Below are positions 44,959-54,868 of a DNA stretch of 64,000 nt, piece after piece. The DNA lies in NCBI RefSeq assembly GCF_026261605.1, contig NZ_CP102486.1, positions 3,038,001 through 3,102,000 of the forward strand, given 5' to 3'. The notes under the pieces are model-generated. The model was not told where the DNA came from, did not search any database, and worked only from the letters and a program-made list of their open reading frames with translations. Position 1 is the stretch's first letter. Every line of letters starts with the position of its first letter. Origin of the DNA: Dechloromonas sp. A34 (lineage in GTDB: Bacteria > Pseudomonadota > Gammaproteobacteria > Burkholderiales > Rhodocyclaceae). The position numbers and the translations under genes are program-made.

Positions 44959-45747
44959 TTACTTGAACGAACCAATTCGGCCAAGATCACTGAAATTCAG
45001 CCAGATGAAGAAAGCCTTGCCGACGATATTCTCTTCAGGTACGAAACCCCAGGCGCGACTGTCGCGGCTGTTGTCCCGGTTGTCGCCCATCATGAAGTAA
45101 TGCCCGGCAGGAACCTTGCAAGTCACGCCAGCGGCATTGTAAATACAATTTTCGCGATGCGGAAAGCGTCCGCCGTCCGGCACGAATGCCGGAGCATCGG
45201 TATCGTTGAGCAGTCGATGTTCGACATTGCCCATCTTGGCGAGATATTGCTCCGAGTAGTAAAGGCGCTCCGGATGAAGAAAATCGGCCGTCTTGGTCAT
45301 TTCAACCGGCTGACCGTTGATCGTCAGGCGCTTGTTCTGATAGCTCACCGTATCACCCGGCACCCCGACGACGCGCTTGATGTAATCGAGCGAAGGGTCT
45401 TCCGGGTAACGAAAAACCATGACATCGCCGCGTTGCGGCTCATTGATGCTGATGATCTTCTTGTTGATCACCGGCAGGCGGATACCGTAGGTGTATTTAT
45501 TGACCAGAATGAAGTCGCCAACCAGCAGGGTCGGAATCATCGAACCCGAGGGAATCTTGAATGGTTCAAAGAGGAAGGAACGGAGTACGAAAACGATCAG
45601 GATTACCGGAAAAAAACTAGCCCCCCACTCTACCCAGAATGGCTCAGGTCCATTCTTGCTACGCAGTTTCCGGAACTTCAGAACATCGACTGCGTAAAGC
45701 ACGCCGGTCACCACCAGCAATACAAACAGTATCAAGGCAAAGTTCAT
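44959..45747 (-). CDS. lepB: signal peptidase I
   Basis: 262 residues. Cleaves Sec and Tat signal peptides at the periplasmic face. Two N-terminal membrane helices, catalytic Ser in IPSGSMIPTLLVGD, Lys in RGDVMVFRYPEDPSLDYIKR, and the conserved GHYFMMGDNRDNSRDSRAWG. Start at ATG 45747; a GTG one codon earlier is possible. It is coupled to lepA, with a gap of about 8 bases. Confidence 0.97.
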   Translation of the reverse strand: MNFALILFVLLVVTGVLYAVDVLKFRKLRSKNGPEPFWVEWGASFFPVILIVFVLRSFLFEPFKIPSGSMIPTLLVGDFILVNKYTYGIRLPVINKKIISINEPQRGDVMVFRYPEDPSLDYIKRVVGVPGDTVSYQNKRLTINGQPVEMTKTADFLHPERLYYSEQYLAKMGNVEHRLLNDTDAPAFVPDGGRFPHRENCIYNAAGVTCKVPAGHYFMMGDNRDNSRDSRAWGFVPEENIVGKAFFIWLNFSDLGRIGSFK

Positions 45748-45755
45748 CACAATTC

Positions 45756-47546
45756 TCAGTTATCGACGCGCAGTACTGCAAGGAAGGCTTCCTGCGGGAT
45801 TTCCACGCTGCCAACCTGCTTCATTCGTTTCTTGCCGGCCTTCTGCTTTTCCAACAGCTTCTTCTTGCGGGTAATGTCGCCGCCGTAACACTTGGCCAGC
45901 ACGTCCTTGCGCATGGCTTTGACATTTTCGCGGGCGATGATGTGCGAGCCAATGGCTGCCTGGATCGCGACGTCGTACATCTGGCGCGGGATCAATTCGC
46001 GCATCTTGGAAGCGAGTTCCCGACCGCGATATTGCGAGTTGGCGCGATGGACGATCAGCGATAGCGCATCGACTTTTTCGCTATTGATCAGGATGTCGAG
46101 CTTGACGACATCGGCTGCCCGGTATTCCTTGAAGTCGTAGTCGAGCGAGGCATAGCCCTTGGAGCACGACTTTAGCTTGTCGAAGAAGTCCATCACCACT
46201 TCAGCCATTGGCATCTCATAGACCACTTTGACCTGGCGGCCGTGGTAATGCATGTCGACCTGATTGCCCCGCTTCTGGTTGCAGAGCGTAATGACATTGC
46301 CCAGATAATCCTGCGGCACGAAAATCGTCGCCGTAATGATCGGTTCGCGAATTTCTTCGATCTTGCTGAGCTCGGGGAGCTTGGCAGGATTCTCAATCTG
46401 GATCAGCGAACCATCCCGCATGACCACTTCGTAAACCACAGTCGGTGCCGTGGTAATCAGATCCTGATCGAACTCGCGCTCCAGGCGCTCCTGGACGATT
46501 TCCATGTGCAGCAAGCCAAGGAAGCCGCAACGGAAGCCGAAACCGAGCGCCTGCGAAACCTCTGGCTCGTATTGCAGGGAAGCGTCGTTGAGCTTGAGCT
46601 TTTCCAGTGATTCGCGTAGCAAGTCGTACTGATTGGACTCGACCGGATAGAGGCCGGCAAAGACCTGTGGCTTGATTTCCTTGAAGCCGGGCAAGGCGGC
46701 GGCGGCCTTGCGATCGACCCGAGTAATCGTGTCGCCGACCTTGGCTGCCGTCAGTTCCTTGATGCCGGAAATGACGAAACCGACCTCGCCGGCACGCAGT
46801 GCATCGCGTGAAACCGATTTCGGCGAGAAGACACCGACCTGCTCGCACAATTGAAGTGCGCCGGTTGCCATGAACAAGAGCTTGTCCTTTGGGCGCATCA
46901 CGCCATCGACAACGCGAACCAGCATCACAACACCGACGTAGTTATCGAACCACGAGTCGATGATCAGGGCCTTGAGCGGGGCATCCGGATCGCCCTGCGG
47001 CGGCGGCACGCGGGCGACCACTGCCTCGAGAATATCCTCCACGCCAAGACCTGTCTTGGCCGAGCACAAAACTGCATCGGTCGCATCGATACCGATCACA
47101 TCCTCGATTTCCTGGCGCGCGTTGTCCGGGTCAGCCGACGGCAGGTCAATCTTGTTCAGCACCGGCACGACTTCGACATCCAGCTCAATTGCGGTGTAGC
47201 AGTTGGCCACCGTTTGTGCCTCGACGCCCTGCGAGGCATCAACCACCAGCAGCGCTCCTTCGCAGGCCGACAACGAGCGGGACACCTCATAGGAGAAGTC
47301 TACGTGCCCCGGGGTGTCGATCAGGTTCAAGTTATAGATCTTGCCGTCACGCGCTTTGTATTGCAGAGACGCCGTCTGCGCCTTGATGGTGATCCCGCGC
47401 TCACGCTCGATATCCATCGAGTCGAGAACTTGGGCTTCCATTTCGCGGTCGGATAGTCCGCCACAGAGGTGAATGATGCGATCGGCGAGTGTGGACTTGC
47501 CGTGATCGATGTGGGCGATGATCGAGAAATTACGGATGTGATCCAT
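45756..47546 (-). CDS. lepA: elongation factor 4 (LepA)
   Basis: 596 residues, membrane-associated translation GTPase that affects initiation and back-translocation. G1 [14 protein letters not shown]3 DTPGHVDF, G4 NKIDLP, then the LepA-specific C-terminal domain ([40 protein letters not shown] basic tail). Full length. A terminator directly upstream separates it from the glutaredoxin-like gene, so it should have its own promoter. Confidence 0.97.
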   Translation of the reverse strand: MDHIRNFSIIAHIDHGKSTLADRIIHLCGGLSDREMEAQVLDSMDIERERGITIKAQTASLQYKARDGKIYNLNLIDTPGHVDFSYEVSRSLSACEGALLVVDASQGVEAQTVANCYTAIELDVEVVPVLNKIDLPSADPDNARQEIEDVIGIDATDAVLCSAKTGLGVEDILEAVVARVPPPQGDPDAPLKALIIDSWFDNYVGVVMLVRVVDGVMRPKDKLLFMATGALQLCEQVGVFSPKSVSRDALRAGEVGFVISGIKELTAAKVGDTITRVDRKAAAALPGFKEIKPQVFAGLYPVESNQYDLLRESLEKLKLNDASLQYEPEVSQALGFGFRCGFLGLLHMEIVQERLEREFDQDLITTAPTVVYEVVMRDGSLIQIENPAKLPELSKIEEIREPIITATIFVPQDYLGNVITLCNQKRGNQVDMHYHGRQVKVVYEMPMAEVVMDFFDKLKSCSKGYASLDYDFKEYRAADVVKLDILINSEKVDALSLIVHRANSQYRGRELASKMRELIPRQMYDVAIQAAIGSHIIARENVKAMRKDVLAKCYGGDITRKKKLLEKQKAGKKRMKQVGSVEIPQEAFLAVLRVDN

Positions 47547-47556
47547 TGATGCGAGT

Positions 47557-47583
47557 AAAAAAGGGCGCTTTCTCAGCGCCCTT
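47557..47583 (-). terminator. rho-independent terminator upstream of lepA
   Basis: 9-bp stem AAGGGCGCT with five-base loop, followed by six Ts on the minus strand, between the glutaredoxin-like gene and lepA. Confidence 0.82.
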
Positions 47584-47606
47584 CCCTGTTCAGAAGACCC
47601 TGAATT

Positions 47607-47852
47607 TTAGCGGATTCCGGCCAAATATTCACGGGTTTTAGGCTCGTCCAGGAAGTAATGGCAAATCTCGTTGTCGCCATGTAGCAATACCGGTACCAGT
47701 TCGTCGTACTTTGCCTCCAAAGCTGGATCGGCATCGACATCCAATACGCACACGGTAGCTCCGAATTCGGCAGCCAGCGGAGCCAGCGCCAGTTCCATGT
47801 CATGGCACAGGTGGCAATAACTGCGGCTCATCACGGTCAGTTCAATTCCCAT
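47607..47852 (-). CDS. glutaredoxin-like thiol protein
   Basis: 81 residues of thioredoxin fold (glutaredoxin family DUF836-like): SYCHLCHDMELALAPLAAEF has the CxxC redox pair, followed by VCVLDVDADPALEAKYDELV and VPVLLHGDNEICHYFLDE with the cis-Pro. Likely a small cytoplasmic thiol-disulfide protein. It overlaps the 3' end of the mucD gene by 11 bases. Confidence 0.85.
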   Translation of the reverse strand: MGIELTVMSRSYCHLCHDMELALAPLAAEFGATVCVLDVDADPALEAKYDELVPVLLHGDNEICHYFLDEPKTREYLAGIR

Positions 47853-49263
47853 TCAAACCCTTGATCGTGACAAAGGTTTGCATGTCGCCTCGCCGGATGA
47901 GCAAGGTGACATTACTGCCCTTCTCGAACTGGGCCAACAGCTTATTGAACTGATCGACCGTTTTTACCTCGGTGGTCGCCCCTTTACTGATTACTGCGAT
48001 AACGATGTCCCCTGGGCGCAAATCGGTACGCACCCCAGCGCTTCGCACGTCCTCGATGAGCAGACCTGAATTCATTTTCAGCTCCCGCTTCTGCTCGGCG
48101 TTGAGTTCGCTGACGACCAGACCAAGACGATTCGCGACCTGCTCGGGAGGCTTACCACCCCGCGACGGCCGGGCATTGGCTAGTTTCTCCTCCTGCATCT
48201 CGCCAACCGTGATGCTTATCTCACGCGTCGCCCCCTTGCGCCAGATCTGAGCCACCGAGCGCGCTCCTGGCCGGGTGGAGCCAACCATACGCGGCAAGTC
48301 AGCGGAATTGTTGATAATTTTGCCGTCAAATCTCAGGATCACATCGCCGGGCTCCAATCCAGCCTTTTCTGCCGGCCCTCCTTTCTCGACGGCGTTCACC
48401 ACGGCACCGATCGGCTTGCCCAACCCCAGCGAGTCGGCCAGTTCTTTGCTGACTTCCTGAATGACAACCCCAAGGCGCCCTCGGCTGACCTTGCCCGAGG
48501 TGCGAAGCTGATTCTGAACCTCCATAGCCACGTCGATGGGAATGGCAAACGAAACTCCCATGTAACCACCGCTGCGGCTATAGATCTGCGAATTGATACC
48601 GACCACTTCGCCGCGCATGTTGAAAAGCGGACCGCCCGAGTTGCCAGGGTTGATGGCAACATCGGTCTGAATGAAAGGAACATAGTTTTCCTGCGGTAGC
48701 GAGCGCCCCTTGGCCGAAACGATTCCAGCCGTTACCGAGTTGTCGAATCCGAACGGCGAACCGATGGCGACCACCCATTCGCCCACCTTCAGTTGGGCGG
48801 GATCGGCCAGCCTGACCGCCGGTAAACCACTAGCCTCGATCTTGATCAGCGCCACGTCGGTCCGCTTGTCGGCACCTATTGTCTTGGCCTTGAACTCGCG
48901 CTTGTCGGTCAGACGGACGGTGACCTCGTCGGCACCGTCGACCACATGGGCATTGGTGAGAATATATCCATCGCTACTGATGATAAAACCGGAGCCGAGC
49001 GACTTGTTCTCGAACTCACGCGGCGTCGCCCCACTGGGCGGACGCGGAATGAAACGCTTGAAAAACTCGAAAGCGGGGTCGTTCTCATCAAACGGGAAGG
49101 GCATCAACTGACTCTGTCCGCGGGTCACCTGGGTCGTACTGATGTTAACGACCGCTAGCCCCTGCTTCTCGGCCAGTTCAGTAAAGTCGGGTAGCCCGCG
49201 AGTCTGCGCGCTGGCGAAGGAGCACAAAAAAACAAGCGAAAGAAGTGCAATGAAGCGTTTCAT
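47842..49263 (-). CDS. mucD: DegP/MucD-type periplasmic serine endoprotease
   Basis: 473 residues: signal peptide (RFIALLSLVFLCSFASAQ), trypsin-like domain with triad His in LTNAHVVDG, Asp in DKRTDVALIKIEA and Ser in NPGNSGGPLFNM, then two PDZ domains (LGVVIQEVSKELADSLGLGK; RLGLVVSELNAEQKREL). Degrades misfolded envelope proteins. Start ATG 49263 with AGGAGG; the TTG at 49269 is too close. It follows rseC and rpoE, as in the sigmaE regulon locus. Confidence 0.95.
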   Translation of the reverse strand: MKRFIALLSLVFLCSFASAQTRGLPDFTELAEKQGLAVVNISTTQVTRGQSQLMPFPFDENDPAFEFFKRFIPRPPSGATPREFENKSLGSGFIISSDGYILTNAHVVDGADEVTVRLTDKREFKAKTIGADKRTDVALIKIEASGLPAVRLADPAQLKVGEWVVAIGSPFGFDNSVTAGIVSAKGRSLPQENYVPFIQTDVAINPGNSGGPLFNMRGEVVGINSQIYSRSGGYMGVSFAIPIDVAMEVQNQLRTSGKVSRGRLGVVIQEVSKELADSLGLGKPIGAVVNAVEKGGPAEKAGLEPGDVILRFDGKIINNSADLPRMVGSTRPGARSVAQIWRKGATREISITVGEMQEEKLANARPSRGGKPPEQVANRLGLVVSELNAEQKRELKMNSGLLIEDVRSAGVRTDLRPGDIVIAVISKGATTEVKTVDQFNKLLAQFEKGSNVTLLIRRGDMQTFVTIKGLNGN

Positions 49264-49286
49264 AGGCAACGTACCTCCTGATTCGA

Positions 49287-49721
49287 CTAGGGCCTGGAAA
49301 CGATATGAGGACGATCCGCAATATTTCCAGAGTCAGCACGAGAACGAATTCCGACATAAAGAATGGAAAGAGCCAGGCAGCTAACAGCCCCCATCATGGC
49401 TCCGACATCACCGTTCATTGACATGCCAAGGACGGCACCTGCAATGGTTGCCAGCAATGGGAATCCATAGGCAAAATTCGCCGTGCGTCGAACGCTGCCA
49501 GCCGAGATGGCCACGGTCACCTGGTCACCAACCCCAGCGCCGGCGGAGTTGTCAACCCGATATGTCTTGTGTCCGCTGCAGAACATCTGCGTCAGGCTCT
49601 GACCACCACAGCCGCCCTCCTCGTGGCACCGGCCGCAGCCGCCTGCTTCGACTTCAACGACGGCCTGATTGCCGTTAACCGCGCGAACAATGGCGCGGAT
49701 GGTGCTCATTTCTTGATTCAT
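49287..49721 (-). CDS. rseC: SoxR-reducing system protein RseC
   Basis: 144 residues. The N-terminal Cys-rich part (VEAGGCGRCHEEGGCGG...MFCSG) and two membrane helices (NFAYGFPLLATIAGAVLGMS; MMGAVSCLALSILYVGI) define RseC/MucC. It modulates sigmaE signalling or SoxR reduction elsewhere. It overlaps the region just after the rpoE stop. Start ATG 49721; ATG 49709 is an alternative. Confidence 0.88.
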   Translation of the reverse strand: MNQEMSTIRAIVRAVNGNQAVVEVEAGGCGRCHEEGGCGGQSLTQMFCSGHKTYRVDNSAGAGVGDQVTVAISAGSVRRTANFAYGFPLLATIAGAVLGMSMNGDVGAMMGAVSCLALSILYVGIRSRADSGNIADRPHIVSRP

Positions 49722-49723
49722 GC

Positions 49724-50323
49724 TTACCACCGTCGGTCCGGTGCGGTATCCAGTAAGGGGCGGAGCTTGGCGGCGACCGCTTCGCGGGCGCGAAAGATGC
49801 GGGAGCGCACGGTGCCTATCGGGCAGTCCATGATGGCGGCGATTTCCTCGTAGGACATGCCATCGATTTCGCGGAGTACGATCGCAGTCCGCAACTCGTC
49901 TGGCAACGCTTCCATTGCAGCATTCACGGTCTGGCCGATCTGCTTGGAGAGCAACAGGCTTTCCGGGGTGTTGATGTCACGCAACTGGCTAGCGTCCTCA
50001 AAGCCTTCCGCTTCTTCGGCATCGTATTCGGTCGTCGTTGGCGCACGGCGGCCCTGTGAAACCAGGTAGTTCTTTGCCGTATTGATACCGATGCGGTAAA
50101 GCCAGGTATAAAAAGCACTATCCCCGCGAAAGGACGGCAAGGCGCGATATGCCTTGATGAATGCCTCTTGCGATACATCTTCGACTTCCGCCTGGTCACG
50201 AATGAAACGTGAAAGCAAACGTCCCAACTTACGCTGGTACTTGCTCACCAACTGGTCGAAGGCGCGCTGATCTCCGCCTTGTGCCCGTTCGACCAGTGCC
50301 TGATCGATCTCGCGCTCACTCAT
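49724..50323 (-). CDS. rpoE: RNA polymerase sigma factor RpoE (AlgU)
   Basis: 199 residues, ECF sigma factor for envelope stress. Region 2 (FDQLVSKYQRKLGRLLSRFI then DVSQEAFIKAYRALPSFRGD) and region 4 (IVLREIDGMSYEEIAAIMDC then PIGTVRSRIFRAREAV) match RpoE/AlgU closely. Normally followed by the anti-sigma genes rseA and rseB; here the next gene is rseC, so both appear to be missing from the locus. Divergent from nadB with 172 bp between. Confidence 0.95.
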   Translation of the reverse strand: MSEREIDQALVERAQGGDQRAFDQLVSKYQRKLGRLLSRFIRDQAEVEDVSQEAFIKAYRALPSFRGDSAFYTWLYRIGINTAKNYLVSQGRRAPTTTEYDAEEAEGFEDASQLRDINTPESLLLSKQIGQTVNAAMEALPDELRTAIVLREIDGMSYEEIAAIMDCPIGTVRSRIFRAREAVAAKLRPLLDTAPDRRW

Positions 50324-50495
50324 GTCTCACTTATTCCCTGGGGGTGGTCGTTGGTATGGTTATCAGAAACAGTATAGCGCAGCATTTTTTGTGCAGCGGA
50401 TCACTAATTATCCTTAATTGTGACACTCTGTAACGGGGTAAATCGTTTCTTGCATGCTATATTTCTCGCAAAACTATCCTAATTAGAGAACCGCC

Positions 50496-52072
50496 GTGCA
50501 GAATTTTGATGTAATTATCATTGGCAGTGGTCTGGCTGGACAATCGGCCGCCCTCAGATTGGCTAAAGACCACCGTGTCGCCTTGGTCAGCAAGCGTAGT
50601 CTTGAAGATTCTGCTTCGGGTTGGGCTCAGGGAGGTATTGCGGCGGTTCTCGATAGCAAGGATTCGATCGAGGCGCACATTCAGGACACGCTGATTGCCG
50701 GCGCCTGGCTCAATGATGAACCGGCAACCCGTTTCGTAGTGGAAAATGGCCGGCGAGCCATCGATTGGCTGATCGAACAGGGAGTCCCCTTCACCAAGGA
50801 CGAGGCGGGCTATCACCTGACCCGCGAAGGTGGCCACAGCGCTCGCCGCGTCATTCACGTCGCAGATGCAACAGGCTTTGCCGTGCAGGATACGCTGACC
50901 AAAAAAGTCCGCGCCAATCCCAATATCACGGTACTGGAAAGCCATATTGCCATTGATCTGATCACCGGCGAGAAACTAGGTACCGGCGAGAACCGCTGCT
51001 TTGGGGCTTATGTTCTTGATAGTCGAAACGGCGAAGTCATCACCATTGGCGCGCCAAACACCTTGCTGGCCACAGGTGGCGCCGGCAAGGTCTATCTCTA
51101 CACGACTAATCCGGATACATCGACCGGCGACGGGATCGCCATGGCTTACCGGGCTGGTTGCCGGGTATCCAATATGGAGTTCATCCAGTTTCATCCAACC
51201 TGCCTCTACCACCCGCAGGCCAAGTCTTTCCTGATATCGGAAGCAGTGCGCGGAGAGGGGGGGTGCTCCGTCTGCCCGACGGTACCCGTTTCATGCCTGA
51301 GCATGACGACCGGGCGGAACTCGCGCCGCGTGATATCGTCGCCCGCGCCATTGACTTCGAGATGAAGAAGCGTGGCCTCGATTGTGTTTTTCTTGACATA
51401 TCGCACAAGGGTGAAGCCTTCATCCTTAACCACTTTCCGAATATTCATGCCCGTTGCCTCGAACTGGGTATCGATATTGCCCGGGAGCCAATCCCTGTCG
51501 TCCCGGCGGCGCATTACACCTGTGGTGGAGTGATCAGCGATCTCCATGGGAGAACTGATGTCGCCGGCCTCTATGTTGCCGGCGAGGCCTCCTGCACCGG
51601 TCTGCACGGGGCGAATCGTCTGGCATCGAATTCACTGCTGGAGTGCCTCGTCTTCTCCGAAGCCGTGGTCAAAGACATTCTTGGTCATAGTCCGCTGCCA
51701 CTACCCGCCCTGCCGCGCTGGGATGAAAGTCGCGTCACCGATGCCGACGAGGAAGTGGTCATCTCACATAACTGGGATGAGCTTCGCCGTTTTATGTGGG
51801 ACTACGTCGGGATTGTGCGAACGACCAAACGCCTGAAACGTGCCGGGCACCGTATTGGTCTGTTGATGCGGGAAATCGAAGAGTTTTACGCTAATTTCAG
51901 GGTTAGCCACGACCTGATCGAACTGCGCAACCTGGTGGCAACAGCCGACCTCATCGTTCGCTGCGCCATGCAGCGCAAGGAGAGCCGCGGGCTTCACTTC
52001 TCGCGCGACTATCCGGACATGTTGAAAAAGGCAAAAAGCAGCGTCCTCAGGCGTCGTCGTTCGGCGCGCTGA
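50496..52072 (+). CDS. nadB: L-aspartate oxidase (frameshifted)
   Basis: Flavoenzyme, first step of de novo NAD synthesis (aspartate to iminoaspartate). From GTG 50496: FAD-binding [34 protein letters not shown], then EAVRGEGG, where the frame breaks in the seven-G run 51258-51264. The second frame gives [50 protein letters not shown] and [15 protein letters not shown]. One extra G joins them into about 525 residues. Its 3' end overlaps the convergent ygfX-like gene by 26 bases. Confidence 0.93.
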
Positions 52073-52484
52073 AATCCGCCTGCCAGCGCAGGAAGACGCG
52101 AAGGCGGCGGAAATCTTCCGCTTCCAGATTATCGATTGTCGCAATCAGCGTACACACTCGCCCACCATCGGTCTTCAGGCGAGCGATAGTCAGCCAGGGA
52201 TGAACAATCGCGCCTGGCCTGAGTTCGGCCGTGGAAAACTCTTCCATGCCGGCGAGCGCAACCGAAAGATGCCCCGTTCGCTCAAAGTGAATAGCGGCAC
52301 ATTGCGGTGACAATCTATGCCATGTGTAGGCGGCGCAATACCAGACCGCCAGCAGCATTGCGCCCTGCACAACAATCGATTGCGGGAATGCGATAACGAC
52401 CAGGCTGGCCAACAACGCGCTAAGAAAAACTAGGCTATCCAGCAAACGCGAACGGTGCAGTCCGATGGTGATCGGAAGCTGCAC
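52047..52484 (-). CDS. YgfX-like small membrane protein
   Basis: 145 residues: two N-terminal hydrophobic helices ([40 protein letters not shown]), then a cytoplasmic beta-rich region ending [12 protein letters not shown]. Matches the YgfX/CptA family found beside nadB and rpoE in many proteobacteria; E. coli YgfX has been linked to cell-division protein inhibition. No SdhE-type partner here. Confidence 0.75.
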   Translation of the reverse strand: MQLPITIGLHRSRLLDSLVFLSALLASLVVIAFPQSIVVQGAMLLAVWYCAAYTWHRLSPQCAAIHFERTGHLSVALAGMEEFSTAELRPGAIVHPWLTIARLKTDGGRVCTLIATIDNLEAEDFRRLRVFLRWQADFSAPNDDA

Positions 52485-52505
52485 CGTTCTAACTCAACAG
52501 CCAGA

Positions 52506-53741
52506 TCAGATACGCTTGAAAACCAGCGAACCGTTGGTTCCGCCGAAACCGAAGTTGTTCTTCAGCGCGACGTCAATCTTCATCGGCCGCGCCGCATTGG
52601 CGCAGTAATCCAGATCGCACTCCGGATCCTGATTGAAGATGTTAATGGTCGGCGGCGAAATCTGGTGATGGAGAGCAAGCACCGTAAACAGTGACTCGAT
52701 ACCACCAGCACCGCCCAAGAGATGGCCGGTCATCGACTTCGTCGAATTGACCACCAGCTTATAAGCCGCTTCACCAAAGGCTTGCTTGACCGCTTCGGTT
52801 TCGTTCTTGTCGCCAAGTGGCGTCGAGGTGCCATGGGCGTTCAAGTACTGGACGTCGGACGGAGCGACACCGGCATTCTTAAGCGCATTGAGCATCGAAC
52901 GGCGTGGGCCGTCCGTATTCGGCGCGGTGATGTGATAGGCATCGCCGCTCATGCCATAGCCGGCCAGTTCGGCATAGATTTTCGCGCCACGCGCTTTGGC
53001 ATGCTCGTACTCTTCCAGCACGAGGACGCCGGCACCCTCGCCCAGGACGAAACCATCACGATCCTTGTCCCATGGGCGACTTGCCGTGGCGGGATCATCA
53101 TTGCGGGTGGACAATGCCCGGGCGGCACAGAAACCTCCCATGCCGAGCGGAGAAATCGTCGACTCGGCACCACCGGCAACCATCACATCAGCGTCGCCAT
53201 ATTCAATGATGCGCGCGGCTTCGCCAATCGAGTGCGTACCCGTCGTACAGGCCGTCACCAGGGCGATATTCGGTCCCTTGAAGCCATACTCGATCGATAG
53301 ATTGCCGGAGATCATGTTGATAATCGAACCCGGGACGAAGAACGGGGAAACCTTGCGGACACCGCCGGCAGCGTACTCGTCCTTGGTCGCTTCGATCAGT
53401 GGCAAACCGCCGATACCGGAACCAATGGCAACACCGACCCGTTCCAGGTCTACTACATTTTCCTTGTCGAGCCCGGCATCGCGCACGGCCTGAATACCGG
53501 CCGCCAAGCCGAAATGGATAAAATCATCCATGCGACGGGCGTCTTTGGCGGAAATATAGCTGGTGATATCAAAATTCTTGACCTCGCCGGCGAACCGGAC
53601 AGGGAAGGTGGAGGTGTCGAACTTGGTGATATTGGCGATGCCGGAGCGGCCTGCCAGAATATTCTGCCAAGCTTCTTCGACGGTGTTTCCGACTGGACTA
53701 ACGAGGCCCAGACCGGTAATTACGACTCTGCGACGTGCCAA
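52506..53741 (-). CDS. fabF: 3-oxoacyl-[acyl-carrier-protein] synthase II
   Basis: 411 residues. Elongates acyl-ACP with malonyl-ACP. Catalytic Cys in [12 protein letters not shown], His in [12 protein letters not shown] and [15 protein letters not shown], and C-terminal [14 protein letters not shown]. The start is probably TTG 53741 ([18 protein letters not shown]), which has GGAG six bases upstream; the longer TTG start at 53768 lies in a hairpin. Last gene of the fab cluster. Confidence 0.96.
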   Translation of the reverse strand: MARRRVVITGLGLVSPVGNTVEEAWQNILAGRSGIANITKFDTSTFPVRFAGEVKNFDITSYISAKDARRMDDFIHFGLAAGIQAVRDAGLDKENVVDLERVGVAIGSGIGGLPLIEATKDEYAAGGVRKVSPFFVPGSIINMISGNLSIEYGFKGPNIALVTACTTGTHSIGEAARIIEYGDADVMVAGGAESTISPLGMGGFCAARALSTRNDDPATASRPWDKDRDGFVLGEGAGVLVLEEYEHAKARGAKIYAELAGYGMSGDAYHITAPNTDGPRRSMLNALKNAGVAPSDVQYLNAHGTSTPLGDKNETEAVKQAFGEAAYKLVVNSTKSMTGHLLGGAGGIESLFTVLALHHQISPPTINIFNQDPECDLDYCANAARPMKIDVALKNNFGFGGTNGSLVFKRI

Positions 53742-53763
53742 GGTGCACTCCGAAAACAAATGT

Positions 53764-53794
53764 GGCAAGGCCGGCCAAGGGGGCCGGCCTTGCC
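53764..53794 (-). terminator. 13-bp hairpin between acpP and fabF
   Basis: Perfect stem GGCAAGGCCGGCC with five-base loop; weak T tract after it on the minus strand. Could attenuate read-through so that acpP message exceeds fabF. Confidence 0.6.
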
Positions 53795-53813
53795 TTAGTC
53801 AACCAGAATTGGA

Positions 53814-54050
53814 TTACTTCTTGTTGGCGAGGATGAAATCGACAGCCTGCTGTACCGTCGTGATCTTTTCAGCCTGGTCATCAGGAATTTCAGTCTCGAA
53901 TTCCTCTTCCAGTGCCATGACCAGTTCGACGGTGTCCAGGGAATCCGCGCCCAGATCGTCCACAAAAGAGGACTCGTTCTTGATGTCCGCTTCGTTCACG
54001 CCCAGTTGTTCGGCGACGATCTTCTTGACGCGCTCTACGATGTTATCCAT
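53814..54050 (-). CDS. acpP: acyl carrier protein
   Basis: 78 residues, very acidic. Carries growing acyl chains on 4'-phosphopantetheine attached to the Ser in [19 protein letters not shown]-terminus [18 protein letters not shown]. Substrate of AcpS encoded at 41191-41568 and partner of all fab genes around it. Confidence 0.98.
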   Translation of the reverse strand: MDNIVERVKKIVAEQLGVNEADIKNESSFVDDLGADSLDTVELVMALEEEFETEIPDDQAEKITTVQQAVDFILANKK

Positions 54051-54124
54051 TAGAAAAGCTCCTTCCCCTCAGGGGTACGAAAAAAAACGTTACAAGTTTA
54101 CCAAAAGCCTGGGGCTTCGGGAAA

Positions 54125-54865
54125 TCAATCCATGAACATGCCGCCATTCACATGCACTGTCGTGCCCGTGACATAGGCAGCAGCCGGGGATACGAGAAAA
54201 CCGACGGCACCGGCAATATCTTCCGGTGTGCCGGCGCGGCCAAGCGGAATCGCTGCCAGCATGGCCTGCTTCTGTTCTTCCGTCAAAGCATGCGTCATGT
54301 CGGTAGCGATAAAGCCTGGCGCGACGCAATTGACGGTGATGTTGCGACTACCCAACTCGCGGGCCAGCGAACGACTCATGCCCGCAACCCCGGCCTTGGC
54401 CGCGCAATAATTGGCCTGACCGGCATTTCCGGAGTAGCCGACCACCGAAGTGATGTTCACGATACGACCAAAGCGGGCCTTCATCATGCCACGCATGACA
54501 CCGCGCGAAAGCCGGAAAACTGCCTTCAGGTTGGTGTCGATCACGGCATCCCACTCATCGTCACCCATGCGCATGGATAGATTGTCGCGAGTGATGCCGG
54601 CATTGTTGACCAGGACGGTGATCGCACCAAATTCTTTGTTGAGGTCAGCGAGCACAGCATCGGTCAGGGTTGAGTCACATACATTCAATGTAACCCCTCT
54701 CCCCTTGATGCCGGCTTCCGCCAAGTAGCCGGCAATCTTGCCTGCGCCGTCGTCGCTGGTTGCTGTACCGATTACGGTCGCACCCTGTCTCCCTAGTTCC
54801 AGTGCAATGGCGCGACCTATGCCGCGCGTGGCGCCCGTTACCAAGGCAATTTTTTCGTTCAGCAT
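54125..54865 (-). CDS. fabG: 3-oxoacyl-[acyl-carrier-protein] reductase
   Basis: 246 residues, short-chain dehydrogenase using NADPH. Cofactor motif VTGATRGIGRAIA, NNAGITRDNL, catalytic Ser/Tyr/Lys in ITSVVGYSGNAGQANYCAAK, and C-terminal AAYVTGTTVHVNGGMFMD. Three bases from the fabD stop. Confidence 0.97.
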   Translation of the reverse strand: MLNEKIALVTGATRGIGRAIALELGRQGATVIGTATSDDGAGKIAGYLAEAGIKGRGVTLNVCDSTLTDAVLADLNKEFGAITVLVNNAGITRDNLSMRMGDDEWDAVIDTNLKAVFRLSRGVMRGMMKARFGRIVNITSVVGYSGNAGQANYCAAKAGVAGMSRSLARELGSRNITVNCVAPGFIATDMTHALTEEQKQAMLAAIPLGRAGTPEDIAGAVGFLVSPAAAYVTGTTVHVNGGMFMD

Positions 54866-54868
54866 GAA

